A DNA stretch of 64,000 nucleotides, taken from the NCBI RefSeq assembly GCF_003725535.1, contig NZ_RJSF01000040.1:266370-330369 (forward strand), written 5' to 3'. The position numbers were made by a program, and so were the translations under genes. Below, piece after piece: positions 27,187-35,818 of the stretch. Position 1 is the stretch's first letter; every line of letters starts with the position of its first letter. Origin of the DNA: Nocardioides pocheonensis (lineage in GTDB: Bacteria; Actinomycetota; Actinomycetes; Propionibacteriales; Nocardioidaceae). The notes under the pieces are model-generated. The model ran no database searches. It worked only from the letters and a program-made list of their open reading frames with translations, and was not told where the DNA came from.

Positions 27187-28596
27187 TCACACCGGGGGCA
27201 GCGTGATCGTCGTGCGGACCAGGTTGTGGTCCGACGGGATCGTGCCGAGCCAGTTCTTCAGCGGGTCGAGGTCGAGCACGAGCTCCCAGCTCTTCACCAC
27301 CAACGCATTGGTGGCGAAGACGTAGTCGATGTCCTGGGCGATCTTCTCGGTGGCGGGGTCGGTCTGGTCGTCGCAGGTCTGGAGCACCCGGAAGCCGTTG
27401 AAGCTCGCGCACTGTGCGTTCGCGGTCGTCAGGGCGCGGGCGGTGCTGACGAGGAGGTTCGGGTCGGAGGGGTCCTGGTCCTTGCCGATGAGCGTGTCGC
27501 CGAACCCCGCCGTGACCATCTGGGGCAGGTGGATCTGCGCGGCGAGGTTGGCCCCGCGTGCGCCGCCGCGCGGTGAGTTGAAGTCGCCGGCCAGCACGAC
27601 CGGGAGGCCCTGGGTGAGGCTCGGGTCGGAGAGGTGCGCGATCAGCTGGTCCCACTCGGCACTCCGGACGGTGTTGCTGTCGGGCTTCTCGGGCGGCACC
27701 AGGTGGACGCTGCCGAAGAAGAACCGCTGGCCTCCCTCCCGGTCCTGGAAGATCGCCCAGGCCAGGTGGGGGTGGGTGGTGCTCGGGGAGGCGAGGAGAA
27801 TCGATCCCGAGGTCTCCAGCCGCAGCCGCGCGGTGTCGAACAGGATGCGCGTGCCGACCGACGCCGACGGCGCGAGGCTGGTGGCCTCGTAGTGCCGTCC
27901 GCTCGCGTTGAGCCGGTTGCGGAGGTCGATCATCTGGTTGGTGCAGAGGGTGGCGAACTTCGCGTAGGACTGGTTCGCCTCCTGCAGCGCGATCACGTCC
28001 GGCGGCACGGCGGCGGCGCTGCGCGTCGTGGCGGCACCGAGCAGGAGCGAGGCCACCCGGCCGGCGCGGGCGCGCCAGCGCTGCTCGGGGTGGTCGGGCG
28101 AGTCGAGGTTCATCGTGCGGATGTTGAAGCTCGCGACCCGCAGGTCGGTGCTCTTGCCGGTGGCGACGGCCGGCGTCGGGTCGCCGAGGTCGCCGACGGT
28201 CGGGCAGGGCACGGGCGGGGTACGTCGTACCAGCCGGTGGCTCCAGGAGCTGAGCAGCCGGCCGCGCCCGCCGCGGGCGGCGACGGCCACCTGCACGAAG
28301 TAGCGGGTGTTCGCCGCGAGCCCGGTGATCTGCGCGTGGTGCTGCCGGGTGGCGAGCCGGCGTGACCCGGCCATCGAGCGATGCAGGCTCCAGCGCACGC
28401 GGTAGCCCGGGGCCTTGCGCACCCAGTGCCATCGCACCGAGAGCGAGCTCTGGTCCGCCGACGTGGTGCGCAGCGAGCGCGGTGCCGGACGGTGTGCCGC
28501 CCCGGCCGGCCCGGCGACCGCCACCAGCGTGCACGCCACTGCGAGCACGACCCCGACCACGGCCGTCGTTCGCAGCCGTCGCACCCCACGCGCCAT
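27187..28596 (-). CDS. Secreted endonuclease/exonuclease/phosphatase-fold protein with fibronectin III domain
   Basis: The 469-residue protein has a signal peptide (about 1-34, ending AGPAGAA), a fibronectin type III domain (about 40-125, with YRVRWSLHRS and GLAANTRYFVQVAV) and a C-terminal EEP domain. EEP motifs include VASFNIRTM, VIALQEANQ (metal-binding Glu), VVLAGDFNSP (Asp-Asn) and PSDHNLVRTTI (His). It should cleave a phosphodiester, either extracellular nucleic acid or a phospholipid/inositol phosphate head group; the substrate is not decided. A GGGGGGA ribosome site precedes ATG 28596. Confidence 0.85.
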   Translation of the reverse strand: MARGVRRLRTTAVVGVVLAVACTLVAVAGPAGAAHRPAPRSLRTTSADQSSLSVRWHWVRKAPGYRVRWSLHRSMAGSRRLATRQHHAQITGLAANTRYFVQVAVAARGGRGRLLSSWSHRLVRRTPPVPCPTVGDLGDPTPAVATGKSTDLRVASFNIRTMNLDSPDHPEQRWRARAGRVASLLLGAATTRSAAAVPPDVIALQEANQSYAKFATLCTNQMIDLRNRLNASGRHYEATSLAPSASVGTRILFDTARLRLETSGSILLASPSTTHPHLAWAIFQDREGGQRFFFGSVHLVPPEKPDSNTVRSAEWDQLIAHLSDPSLTQGLPVVLAGDFNSPRGGARGANLAAQIHLPQMVTAGFGDTLIGKDQDPSDPNLLVSTARALTTANAQCASFNGFRVLQTCDDQTDPATEKIAQDIDYVFATNALVVKSWELVLDLDPLKNWLGTIPSDHNLVRTTITLPPV

Positions 28597-28669
28597 GGAA
28601 GTCCCCCCGAGGAAGTTGGTGCGTCGAGGCTAACCCGGACGGCCCGCCGAGCGGCGTCCATCTGCTGAA

Positions 28670-28675
28670 TAGGAT
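28670..28675 (+). promoter_or_regulatory. -10 box of metG
   Basis: TAGGAT ends seven bases before ATG 28682 and no ribosome binding site is present, suggesting leaderless transcription. No T-box or other long leader can fit here, since the divergent gene starts 85 bases upstream. Confidence 0.5.
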
Positions 28676-28681
28676 CGGCCC

Positions 28682-30490
28682 ATGACACGTCTGCCCCGGT
28701 CGAGAGTGCTCAGCGCCGTCGCCTGGCCCTACGCCAACGGCCCGCGCCACATCGGCCACGTGGCCGGCTTCGGCGTGCCGTCCGACGTGTTCAGCCGGTA
28801 CATGCGGATGGCCGGCCACGACGTGCTCATGGTGTCCGGCTCCGACGAGCACGGCACCCCGATCCTCATCGCCGCCGACGAGGCGGGCATGACCCCGCAG
28901 CAGCTGGCCGACCAGAACCACCGGCTGATCGCCGAGGACCTGGTCAGCCTGGGCATCTCCTACGACCTCTACACCCGCACGACCACGCGCAACCACCACG
29001 CCGTGGTCCAGGAGATGTTCCGGGGGGTCTACGAGAACGGCTACTTCGTCGAGCAGACGACGTACGGCGCGATCTCGCCGTCCACGGGCCGCACCCTGCC
29101 GGACCGCTACATCGAGGGCACCTGCCCGATCTGCGGGTACGACGGCGCGCGCGGCGACCAGTGCGACAACTGCGGCAACCAGCTCGACCCGGCCGACCTG
29201 ATCAACCCCCGGTCGAGGATCAACGGCGAGGTCCCGGAGTTCATCGAGACCCAGCACTTCTTCCTGGACCTGCCGGCGCTGGCCGACGCCCTGTCGGCCT
29301 GGCTCGACGAGCGGGAGGCCTCCGGCACGTGGCGGCCGAACGTGATCCGGTTCAGCCAGAACATCCTGAAGGAGATCCGGCCGCGGTCGATCACCCGCGA
29401 CATCGACTGGGGCATCACGATCCCGCTCGACGGCTGGCGCGAGAACCCGACGAAGAAGCTCTACGTCTGGTTCGACGCGGTGATCGGCTACCTCTCGGCG
29501 TCGATCGAGTGGGCCCGGCGCCTGGGGGAGCCCGAGCGCTGGCGCGACTGGTGGAACGACCCCGAGGCGCTGTCCTACTACTTCATGGGCAAGGACAACA
29601 TCACCTTCCACAGCCAGATCTGGCCGGCCGAGCTGCTCGCGTACGACGGCCGGGGCAGCAAGGGCGGCACCACCCACGAGCTCGGGCAGCTCAACCTGCC
29701 GACCGAGGTGGTCAGCTCGGAGTTCCTCACGATGGAGGGCCGGAAGTTCTCCTCGTCGAAGAAGGTCGTGATCTACGTGCGCGACCTGCTCTCGCGCTAC
29801 CAGCCCGACGCCTTCCGCTACTTCGTGGCGGCCGCCGGCCCGGAGAACCAGGACAGCGACTTCACCTGGGCCGAGTTCGTGCGCCGCACGAACGACGAGC
29901 TGGTCGCCGGCTGGGGCAACCTGGTGAACCGCACGGCGACCCTGATCCACAAGAACTTCGGGGAGATCCCACCGGCCGGCGAGCTCACCGCCGAGGACGA
30001 GGCGGTGCTCGCGACCGCCGAGGCGGCGTTCGGCACGGTCGGTGACCTGATCGCGCGGCACCGCCAGAAGGCCGCGATCGGCGAGGCGATGCGCGTCGTC
30101 GGCGAGGTGAACAAGTACGTGTCCGACTCCGAGCCGTGGAAGCTCAAGGGCAACGAGGCACGCGAGCGTCTCGGCACGGTGCTGCACGTGATGGCTCAGT
30201 GCGTAGCCGACCTCAACCTCGTGCTCTCGCCGTTCCTGCCCTTCTCCGCGAACGCCGTGGACGAGGTCTTCGGAGGCACCGGCGACGTGCAGCCGATGCC
30301 GCGCATCGAGGAGGTCGAGGACCTCGACGGCGGCGCGCCGTACCCGGTGATCACCGGTGAGTACTCCGGCGCGGCCGGCTGGGGTCGGCAGCCGGTCAAG
30401 CCGGGCACCGCGGTGGGCAAGCCGGTCCCGGTCTTCACCAAGCTCGACCCGTCGGTCGTCGACGAGGAGCTCGCCCGCCTGGAGGCGTAA
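28682..30490 (+). CDS. metG: Methionyl-tRNA synthetase
   Basis: Charges tRNA-Met in the cytoplasm. The 602 residues begin with the class I fold and HIGH motif (residues 23-26). The zinc knuckle CPICGYDG...CDNCG is around residues 145-165 and a KFSSSKK signature replaces KMSKS near residue 355, as in many actinobacteria. The anticodon-binding helical domain follows, and there is no C-terminal EMAP domain. The start is leaderless. The methyltransferase gene starts two bases after the stop. Confidence 0.96.
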   Translation: MTRLPRSRVLSAVAWPYANGPRHIGHVAGFGVPSDVFSRYMRMAGHDVLMVSGSDEHGTPILIAADEAGMTPQQLADQNHRLIAEDLVSLGISYDLYTRTTTRNHHAVVQEMFRGVYENGYFVEQTTYGAISPSTGRTLPDRYIEGTCPICGYDGARGDQCDNCGNQLDPADLINPRSRINGEVPEFIETQHFFLDLPALADALSAWLDEREASGTWRPNVIRFSQNILKEIRPRSITRDIDWGITIPLDGWRENPTKKLYVWFDAVIGYLSASIEWARRLGEPERWRDWWNDPEALSYYFMGKDNITFHSQIWPAELLAYDGRGSKGGTTHELGQLNLPTEVVSSEFLTMEGRKFSSSKKVVIYVRDLLSRYQPDAFRYFVAAAGPENQDSDFTWAEFVRRTNDELVAGWGNLVNRTATLIHKNFGEIPPAGELTAEDEAVLATAEAAFGTVGDLIARHRQKAAIGEAMRVVGEVNKYVSDSEPWKLKGNEARERLGTVLHVMAQCVADLNLVLSPFLPFSANAVDEVFGGTGDVQPMPRIEEVEDLDGGAPYPVITGEYSGAAGWGRQPVKPGTAVGKPVPVFTKLDPSVVDEELARLEA

Positions 30491-30491
30491 G

Positions 30492-31331
30492 GTGCGGCCG
30501 GGGGAACCGAGCCGGACCGCGTACGGCGCGGCGGCGCACCGCGCGGTCCACCAGGAACTCGAGGGCGGACGGATCTTCCGCGACCCGCTGGCCTGGAGGA
30601 TCCTCGGCGCCGACCGCGAGACCGTGCTCGCGCGTGCCCGGGAGGCGGACCGACCGTGGCTGCGGCAGTTCATCGCCGTGCGGCACCGTTTCGCGGAGGA
30701 CCGTCTCGCCGCCGCCGTCGAGCGCGGCACCCGGCAGGTCGTGGTGCTCGGTGCCGGGCTCGACACGTTCGCCTACCGCAACCCGTACGCCGGGGTGGTC
30801 GTCTTCGAGGTCGACTTCCCGGCCACCGGCGCATGGAAGGCCGAGCGCCTCGGTGAGGCCGGCATCCCCGTGCCGGAGGGCACGGCGTTCGTGGGCTGCG
30901 ACTTCGAGCGTGAGGACTTCCGGGAGCGTCTGGTCGCGGCCGGGTTCGAGGCCGGCCGACCGGCGTACTTCCTGTGGCTGGGGGTCGTCCCCTACCTCTC
31001 GCGGGAGGCCGTCGAGACGACGCTCGGCCGGATCGGCGGCCTGCCCGGGGCCGAGGTGGTCCTCGACTACGCGGCTCCGACGGCCGGTCTGTCGCGGCGC
31101 GACCGGGCCACCCGCGCCGCGTTCGAACGTCGGGTCGCCGCCCTCGGCGAGCCCCTGACCGGGAGCTGGTCACCCGAGGACATGGCCGGGATCCTCCGAC
31201 GCGCAGGGTTCGACCAGGTCGAGGACCTCGGCCGTGCCGAGATCATGGAGCGTCTCCTCGACCTGCCGGCCGACACTCCGGGCGGTGGCGGGCACGTGGT
31301 CCATGCCCGGGCATCGCTCAGTCCTGGATGA
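30492..31331 (+). CDS. Class I SAM-dependent methyltransferase (TIGR00027/LCMT-like)
   Basis: The 279-residue protein belongs to the leucine carboxyl methyltransferase-like group common in actinobacteria: AAHRAVHQELEGGRIFRDPLA-type start (in shorter form SRTAYGAAAHRAVH), VVVLGAGLDTFAYR as the SAM-binding loop, EVDFPATGAWK, and FLWLGVVPYLSREAVE. GTG 30492 is set by the GGAGG that forms the last codons of metG, six bases upstream. Substrates of this family are mostly unknown. It is cotranscribed with metG by position and overlaps the convergent DUF2568-like gene by 14 bases. Confidence 0.85.
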   Translation: MRPGEPSRTAYGAAAHRAVHQELEGGRIFRDPLAWRILGADRETVLARAREADRPWLRQFIAVRHRFAEDRLAAAVERGTRQVVVLGAGLDTFAYRNPYAGVVVFEVDFPATGAWKAERLGEAGIPVPEGTAFVGCDFEREDFRERLVAAGFEAGRPAYFLWLGVVPYLSREAVETTLGRIGGLPGAEVVLDYAAPTAGLSRRDRATRAAFERRVAALGEPLTGSWSPEDMAGILRRAGFDQVEDLGRAEIMERLLDLPADTPGGGGHVVHARASLSPG

Positions 31332-31656
31332 GCACGCGCACCGAGGGCAGCTGGGCCAGCGCGTTGATCACGACCGAGAACACGAAGAAGGCGATCGCGA
31401 GCGCGTGGTGGCCGCTCGCCCACAGGCCGGCGGAGGTCAGCGTGAAGACCAGCACCTTCGTGACCGGCCGGACGACGGGACCGCCGAAGCGTGCCTTGGG
31501 CGAGGCGAAGAGGAACCAGACCACGACGGTGAGCAGGCCCGCGGCGATCGCCAGCCAGACATTCGCCACGTGGGCGCCCCAGACCGCCGCTGCCGCGATC
31601 GCGAGCAGCTCGTCGAGGAACACCAGGAGCAGCACCGTCCAGCCGAGGATCGCCAT
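31318..31656 (-). CDS. YrdB/DUF2568 family membrane protein
   Basis: The 112-residue protein has four transmembrane segments (LGWTVLLLVFLDELLAIAA, VWLAIAAGLLTVVVWFLF, VTKVLVFTLTSAGLWA, LAIAFFVFSVVINALA). The WFLFASPKARFGG turn between segments 2 and 3 is a family hallmark. Function is unknown. ATG 31656 has a TAGGTT box at 31664-31669 seven bases before it on this strand, so it is likely leaderless. The 3' end overlaps the methyltransferase gene. Confidence 0.8.
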   Translation of the reverse strand: MAILGWTVLLLVFLDELLAIAAAAVWGAHVANVWLAIAAGLLTVVVWFLFASPKARFGGPVVRPVTKVLVFTLTSAGLWASGHHALAIAFFVFSVVINALAQLPSVRVLIQD

Positions 31657-31663
31657 GGCACGA

Positions 31664-31686
31664 AACCTAGGGCGGCTCCCTAGGCT
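31664..31686. promoter_or_regulatory. Divergent leaderless promoters within 36 bases
   Basis: Between start codons at 31656 (minus) and 31693 (plus) there are only 36 bases. They hold a minus-strand TAGGTT (31664-31669, seven bases from its ATG) and a plus-strand TAGGCT (31681-31686, six bases from its GTG). The two -35 regions must lie inside the opposite gene. Confidence 0.55.
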
Positions 31687-31692
31687 GTGCCC

Positions 31693-32259
31693 GTGAACGC
31701 GCCGATGCACCTGTCCTCCTTCTTCGTCAGCCAGCGGCTCACGATGATGGTCAACCGCTACGAGATCAGGGCCGCCGGAGCCGACGGCAAGCCGGGCCAG
31801 CTGATGGCCCTGGCCCAGCAGAAGCGGCTCGCGTTCAAGGAGCAGGTCACCTTCTACTCCGACGAGGAGCGCACCCACCCGGTCTTCTCGTTCAAGGCCC
31901 GCAAGACCATCGACCTCGCGTCGGGCTACGACGTCCACGACGAGTTCGGCAACCAGATCGGGTTCTTCCGCAAGGACTTCGGCAGGAGCCTCCTCCGCTC
32001 GACCTTCCACCTCAGCGGCCCCGGCATCGAGGCGACCGGGCAGGAGCGCAACGTCGTCGTCGCGATCGCCCGGCGGGTCGTCGACTTCCCGTTCGCCTTC
32101 CACTTCGACTTCGTCGACGCGTCGGGCCAGCCGGTCATGAGCGTCGAGCGACAGTTCTCGGTGCGTGACCGGTACTCCGTCACCGTGCCCGATCCCCGCC
32201 TCGACTTCCGCCTGGCCGCGGCGATGGCGGTCGGCCTCGACGCCCTCATGGCGCGTTGA
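31693..32259 (+). CDS. LURP-one / tubby-like beta-barrel protein
   Basis: The 188-residue protein resembles the LURP-one-related/scramblase-like fold: YEIRAAGADGKPGQLMALAQQ, VTFYSDEERTHPVFSFKARK, DLASGYDVHDEFGNQIGFFRKDF and a C-terminal DRYSVTVPDPRLDFR. Relatives in animals (scramblases) and plants bind phospholipid or membranes; the bacterial role is unknown. No transmembrane segment is evident. GTG 31693 is chosen over GTG 31687 because the TAGGCT box ends at 31686. An esterase gene follows after ten bases. Confidence 0.7.
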   Translation: MNAPMHLSSFFVSQRLTMMVNRYEIRAAGADGKPGQLMALAQQKRLAFKEQVTFYSDEERTHPVFSFKARKTIDLASGYDVHDEFGNQIGFFRKDFGRSLLRSTFHLSGPGIEATGQERNVVVAIARRVVDFPFAFHFDFVDASGQPVMSVERQFSVRDRYSVTVPDPRLDFRLAAAMAVGLDALMAR

Positions 32260-32269
32260 GGCGGCGGGA

Positions 32270-33154
32270 ATGGCGCTCCACCCCCAGGCCCGGCCCACCG
32301 TCGCGGCGTACGCCGAGGAGGTGCACGTCCACGACCCCGGCTTCGACCTCGAGCGGGCCCGCGCCGACGAGCGCGCCGCGGCCGCGCCCGAGCCGCGCGA
32401 CCCGGTCGACGAGGTCACCGAGGTGGACGCCGACGGGGTGCCGTGCCGCCTCTACCGGCCCGCCGGGGCCGACGCGCTCGTCCTGCACCTCCACGGCGGA
32501 GGGTTCGTCTTCCACGACCTCGACACGCACGACGCCGCGGCCCGCCGGCTGGCGAACAGCGCCGGCGCCGCGGTGCTGAGCGTCGGCTACCGCCGCGCGC
32601 CCGAGCACCGCTTCCCGGCCGCGCCGGACGACGTGGACACCGTCCTCGGCTGGCTCGGGCGGGAGTCGTCCGGCCTCGGCCTCGACCTGCCCACCCACGT
32701 CCACGGCGACAGCGCGGGCGGCAACCTCGCGCTCGTCGCCGCCCTGCGCAACCCCGGCCGCTTCGCGAGCGTGGTCCTGCTCTACCCCTTCCTCGACCCG
32801 GAGGCGCGCTTCGACTCCTACCGCACCGCGGCCGACGGGTTCGACGCCGGCGAGGCCGCCTGGTACTGGGACCAGTACGCCGACCCGGCCGACCGCACCG
32901 ACCCCGACGTCGCGCCGCTGCTCAGCGACCGGCTCGGCGCGCTGCCGCCGACCCTCGTGGTGACCGCGGAGCACGACCCGCTGCGCGACGAGGGCGAGGA
33001 GCTGGTGCGGCTCCTGGCCGAGGCCGGGGTCGAGGTCGTGGGCACGCGCTACCTCGGGCAGGTGCACGGCTTCTGGCGCCACGTGGGCGTGTTCGACGCC
33101 GCCCGGGCCTGCGTCGCCCAGGTCGCCGGCTTCCTCCGCCAGCACGGCCGTTGA
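32270..33154 (+). CDS. Alpha/beta hydrolase, HSL-type esterase
   Basis: The 294-residue protein has the hormone-sensitive-lipase oxyanion motif HGGGF (about residue 72), the nucleophile elbow GDSAGGN (Ser about 146), Asp in TAEHDPLRDEG and His in QVHGFW, giving a complete triad. It should hydrolyse short acyl esters; no signal peptide is visible. GCGGCGGG precedes ATG 32270. It follows the LURP-one-like gene by ten bases and is probably cotranscribed. Confidence 0.88.
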   Translation: MALHPQARPTVAAYAEEVHVHDPGFDLERARADERAAAAPEPRDPVDEVTEVDADGVPCRLYRPAGADALVLHLHGGGFVFHDLDTHDAAARRLANSAGAAVLSVGYRRAPEHRFPAAPDDVDTVLGWLGRESSGLGLDLPTHVHGDSAGGNLALVAALRNPGRFASVVLLYPFLDPEARFDSYRTAADGFDAGEAAWYWDQYADPADRTDPDVAPLLSDRLGALPPTLVVTAEHDPLRDEGEELVRLLAEAGVEVVGTRYLGQVHGFWRHVGVFDAARACVAQVAGFLRQHGR

Positions 33155-33216
33155 CGCCCGGCCGCCGGCGAGCGACCGAGGGCGCCACTGGTCTGCGCCC
33201 CGCGTCGGGCCGCCGA

Positions 33217-33222
33217 TAACCT
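33217..33222 (+). promoter_or_regulatory. -10 box of rpiB
   Basis: TAACCT lies seven bases before ATG 33230, with no ribosome binding site, indicating a leaderless start for rpiB and the overlapping glycosylase gene. Confidence 0.5.
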
Positions 33223-33229
33223 GCTCCCC

Positions 33230-33727
33230 ATGCGCGTGCACCTGGGATCCGACCATGCCGGCCTCGAGCTGAAGGAGCACCTCCTCGCCTGGCTCCGGGA
33301 CAACGGCCACGAGCCGGTCGACCACGGCCCCTTCGTCTACGACGCGGTCGACGACTACCCGGTGTTCTGCCTGCGGGCGGCCGAAAGCGTCGCCGCCGAC
33401 CCGGGCAGCCTCGGCGTGGTGATCGGTGGCTCCGGCAACGGCGAGCAGATCGCCGCCAACAAGGTCAAGGGCGTCCGCGCGGCGCTGGTGTGGAACGCCG
33501 ACATCGCCGTGCTCGCCCGGGAGCACAACGACGCGAACGTGATCTCGGTCGGCGGGCGGATGCACTCGGTCGAGGACATGACCCACTTCGTCGACGTGTT
33601 CATCCGGACGCCGTTCAGCGGCGAGGAGCGGCACTCCCGCCGGATCGGGATGATGTCGGCGTACGAGCAGACCGGCGAGCTGCCGCCGCTGCCGGACTCG
33701 GCCAAGGGCCTGGGGCCGGATGCCTGA
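33230..33727 (+). CDS. rpiB: Ribose-5-phosphate isomerase B
   Basis: Interconverts ribose 5-phosphate and ribulose 5-phosphate in the pentose phosphate pathway. The 165-residue protein has the RpiB/LacAB signature GSDHAG at the start, the GGSGNGEQIAANKV anion-hole loop and a Glu (residue 72) at the position that serves as base in mycobacterial RpiB, where other bacteria have Cys. Phosphate-binding Arg/His residues are in the SRRIGMMSAYE segment. Its last eight bases overlap the glycosylase gene. Confidence 0.93.
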   Translation: MRVHLGSDHAGLELKEHLLAWLRDNGHEPVDHGPFVYDAVDDYPVFCLRAAESVAADPGSLGVVIGGSGNGEQIAANKVKGVRAALVWNADIAVLAREHNDANVISVGGRMHSVEDMTHFVDVFIRTPFSGEERHSRRIGMMSAYEQTGELPPLPDSAKGLGPDA

Positions 33728-34550
33728 AGGGCACACCCTGCTGCGGCTCGCGCGTGAGCTGACCGCTGCGTTCGGCGGCCGTCCCGTGCGCGTGAGCAGC
33801 CCGCAGGGCCGCTTCGCCGCTGACGCCGCGCAGGTCGACGGGTCGCTGTGCCTGGGCGCCGAGTCGGCCGGCAAGCACCTCTTCGTCCAGCTCGCCGGCG
33901 AACGCTTCATCCACGTCCACCTCGGACTGATCGGCAAGTTCGACGTCGCCGCGGGGCCGGCACCCGCCCCGGTCGGCCAGGTCCGGCTCCGGCTGCAGAA
34001 CGACATGGCGTACGCCGACCTGCGCGGTGCCACCCAGTGCGACCTGGTCGGTCCGGAGCGTCGCGACCTGGTCGTCGCCGGTCTCGGGGCCGACCCCCTG
34101 CGCGCCGACGCGGACCCGCTGCGGGCCTGGGGCCGGATCTCGCGCAGTCACCGGCCGATCGGCGACCTGCTCATGGACCAGGCGGTCGTCGCCGGCGTCG
34201 GCAACGTCTACCGCGCGGAGATCCTCTTCCGGCACCGGATCCACCCGCTGCGGCCCGGAAAGACCCTGCGCCGTGCCCAGTTCCTCGCGCTGTGGGCCGA
34301 CCTGGTGGAGCTGATGGAGTACGGCGTCCGCACCGGGCGGATCGACACGGTCCGCCCCGAGCACACCCCCGAGGCGATGGGGCGGCCGCCCCGCAGGGAC
34401 GACCACGGCGGGGAGGTCTACGTCTACCGCCGCCACGGGCAGGACTGCCTGGTGTGCGGGTCGCGCGTCCGCACCGACACCTTGGTCGGCCGCAATCTGT
34501 TCTGGTGCGCGCGGTGCCAGCCCGTCTTCCGCTCGCGGGCCGTAGGCTGA
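33720..34550 (+). CDS. nei: Fpg/Nei family DNA glycosylase (endonuclease VIII-like)
   Basis: The 276-residue enzyme removes oxidised bases and cleaves the abasic site. The MPEGHT start supplies the Pro and Glu of the active site; PEGHT rather than PELPE marks the Nei-type branch. The helix-two-turn-helix is in DQAVVAGVGNVYRAEILFR, where GNVYR contacts the phosphate, and a C4 zinc finger (CLVCGSRV ... FWCARC) closes the protein. It overlaps rpiB by eight bases. The last codons (Val-Gly-stop) contain the TAGGCT box serving the next short ORF. Confidence 0.9.
   Translation: MPEGHTLLRLARELTAAFGGRPVRVSSPQGRFAADAAQVDGSLCLGAESAGKHLFVQLAGERFIHVHLGLIGKFDVAAGPAPAPVGQVRLRLQNDMAYADLRGATQCDLVGPERRDLVVAGLGADPLRADADPLRAWGRISRSHRPIGDLLMDQAVVAGVGNVYRAEILFRHRIHPLRPGKTLRRAQFLALWADLVELMEYGVRTGRIDTVRPEHTPEAMGRPPRRDDHGGEVYVYRRHGQDCLVCGSRVRTDTLVGRNLFWCARCQPVFRSRAVG
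34543..34548 (+). promoter_or_regulatory. -10 box of the Cys-rich short ORF / PP2C unit
   Basis: TAGGCT sits inside the last codons of the glycosylase gene and ends nine bases before ATG 34558. A transcript started here would begin at or near that ATG. Confidence 0.5.
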
Positions 34551-34557
34551 CCGTCCG

Positions 34558-34650
34558 ATGCGTCACCACGTCGGTTGCCCTGCTTGCGTGTGCCACGTCT
34601 GCCGTGCGGAGCCCCGTTCCGCGTCCCGTCGACCCGAGGTTCAGCCGTGA
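34558..34650 (+). CDS. Leaderless 30-residue Cys-rich short ORF upstream of PP2C gene
   Basis: ATG 34558 opens a 30-codon frame (MRHHVGCPACVCHVCRAEP at its start) with Cys at residues 7, 10, 12 and 15, all TGC, followed by an Arg/Ser/Pro tail. It has no ribosome binding site but has TAGGCT nine bases before the ATG. The stop TGA overlaps the GTG of the PP2C gene (GTGA at 34647-34650), so translation of the two is coupled. Cys-rich leaderless short ORFs act as cysteine-sensing attenuators in mycobacteria, and a metal-binding microprotein is the other option. The downstream gene is not a known cysteine gene. Confidence 0.5.
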   Translation: MRHHVGCPACVCHVCRAEPRSASRRPEVQP

Positions 34651-35765
34651 CCAGCTTCGACCGCGTCGTGTCCCGACCGCGCGACCGCTTCCGTGACTGG
34701 AGGATGCGCGTCCGTCGGCAGGTCGTGGAGTCCGACCGGCCCGCGCTGATCTTCCTGGTCCTGCTGACCCTCGTGATCGTCGTCGGCGGCGTCGTCGAGG
34801 TCGACCTCGTGCCCCAGACCACGATCCTGCTGCCGATCTTCCTGGCCAGCCTGTGGCTCGGGCCCCGCACCCTGCCGTGGTTCGTCATCTACGCACTGGT
34901 CGGGGTCGTGGTCCTGCTCGCGGTGCAGCCGTCGATCAGCTCGCGCACGGTGATGCGTGTGGTGGTCACGTTCGTGATCGCGCTGCTGGTCATCGTCACG
35001 TCGTTCCGGCGCAGCCGCCTGGGGGTGTCCGGGCCGCGTGGGGAGTCGATGTTCGTCGACCTGCGCGACCGGATCTCCAAGCAGGGCGTGATCCCCGACC
35101 TTCCCCTCGAGTGGTACGTCGACTCGGCCACCCGGTCGGCGGGCGGCACGTCGTTCGGCGGGGACTTCATCGTCGCCAGCCGGGCCACGGACGGCTCCAC
35201 GCTCGAGCTGATCGTGGTCGACGTGTCGGGCAAGGGCATCGAGGCCGGCACCCGGTCCCTGCTGCTCTCCGGCGCGTTCGCCGGCCTCGCGTCCGCGGTG
35301 ACCCCGGACCGGTTCCTCGTCGACGCCAACGAATACCTGCTGCGCCAGGACTGGGACGAGGGCTTCGCGACGGCGATCCACCTGCACCTCGACCTCCGCT
35401 CCGGCGACTTCGAGCTGCGCAAGGCGGGTCACCCGCCGGCGATCTGGCTCCACGCAGGGTCGGGCCGGTGGTCGGTGCTCGACTCCGACGGACCGATCCT
35501 CGGTCTCATGGAGGACGCCACCTTCGAGGTGGTCCGCGGCCGGCTGCTGCCCGACGACGGCCTGTTGATGTACACCGACGGCATCGTCGAGACGGTGAGC
35601 CGCGACATCGGGAGCGGCATCGACAAGCTCGCCGGGCGCGCCCAGCTGCTCTTCCCGACCGGTTTCGGGCGGGCGGCCCAGAAGCTGATCTCGGACCTGT
35701 CGACCAGCAACGACGACGCCGCCCTGGTGCTCGTCCACCGGCAGCGGGTCCTGCTGCCCCGCTGA
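34647..35765 (+). CDS. Membrane-anchored PP2C (SpoIIE/RsbU-type) phosphatase
   Basis: The 372-residue protein has four hydrophobic segments in the first ~125 residues (LIFLVLLTLVIVVGGVV, ILLPIFLASLWLG, WFVIYALVGVVVLLAV, VVTFVIALLVIVTS), then a SpoIIE-type PP2C domain. Metal-binding residues are seen in GGTSFGGDFIVA, VVDVSGKGIEAG and MYTDGIVE, and near the end NDDAALVLV. Such enzymes dephosphorylate anti-sigma-factor antagonists in partner-switching; no STAS or anti-sigma gene is adjacent. GTG 34647 overlaps the stop of the Cys-rich short ORF. Confidence 0.85.
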   Translation: MTSFDRVVSRPRDRFRDWRMRVRRQVVESDRPALIFLVLLTLVIVVGGVVEVDLVPQTTILLPIFLASLWLGPRTLPWFVIYALVGVVVLLAVQPSISSRTVMRVVVTFVIALLVIVTSFRRSRLGVSGPRGESMFVDLRDRISKQGVIPDLPLEWYVDSATRSAGGTSFGGDFIVASRATDGSTLELIVVDVSGKGIEAGTRSLLLSGAFAGLASAVTPDRFLVDANEYLLRQDWDEGFATAIHLHLDLRSGDFELRKAGHPPAIWLHAGSGRWSVLDSDGPILGLMEDATFEVVRGRLLPDDGLLMYTDGIVETVSRDIGSGIDKLAGRAQLLFPTGFGRAAQKLISDLSTSNDDAALVLVHRQRVLLPR

Positions 35766-35818
35766 CCCGGGCCGTTCGGCCCGTGCGCCGCGACCCGCCC
35801 GCGGAGGAGGCTGGAGGC

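Noticed and set aside
28597-28681. T-box or other amino acid-sensing leader before metG
   Set aside because: Only 85 bases separate the divergent genes, and a -10 box lies directly before the metG start, so there is no room for a leader RNA.
27179-30766. Very long open frame (over 1100 codons) on the minus strand across metG and the EEP gene
   Set aside because: It is antisense to metG, whose motifs are intact, and has the Arg/Pro/Ala-rich composition of frames that stay open only because of high GC. It contains no recognisable domain over the metG part.
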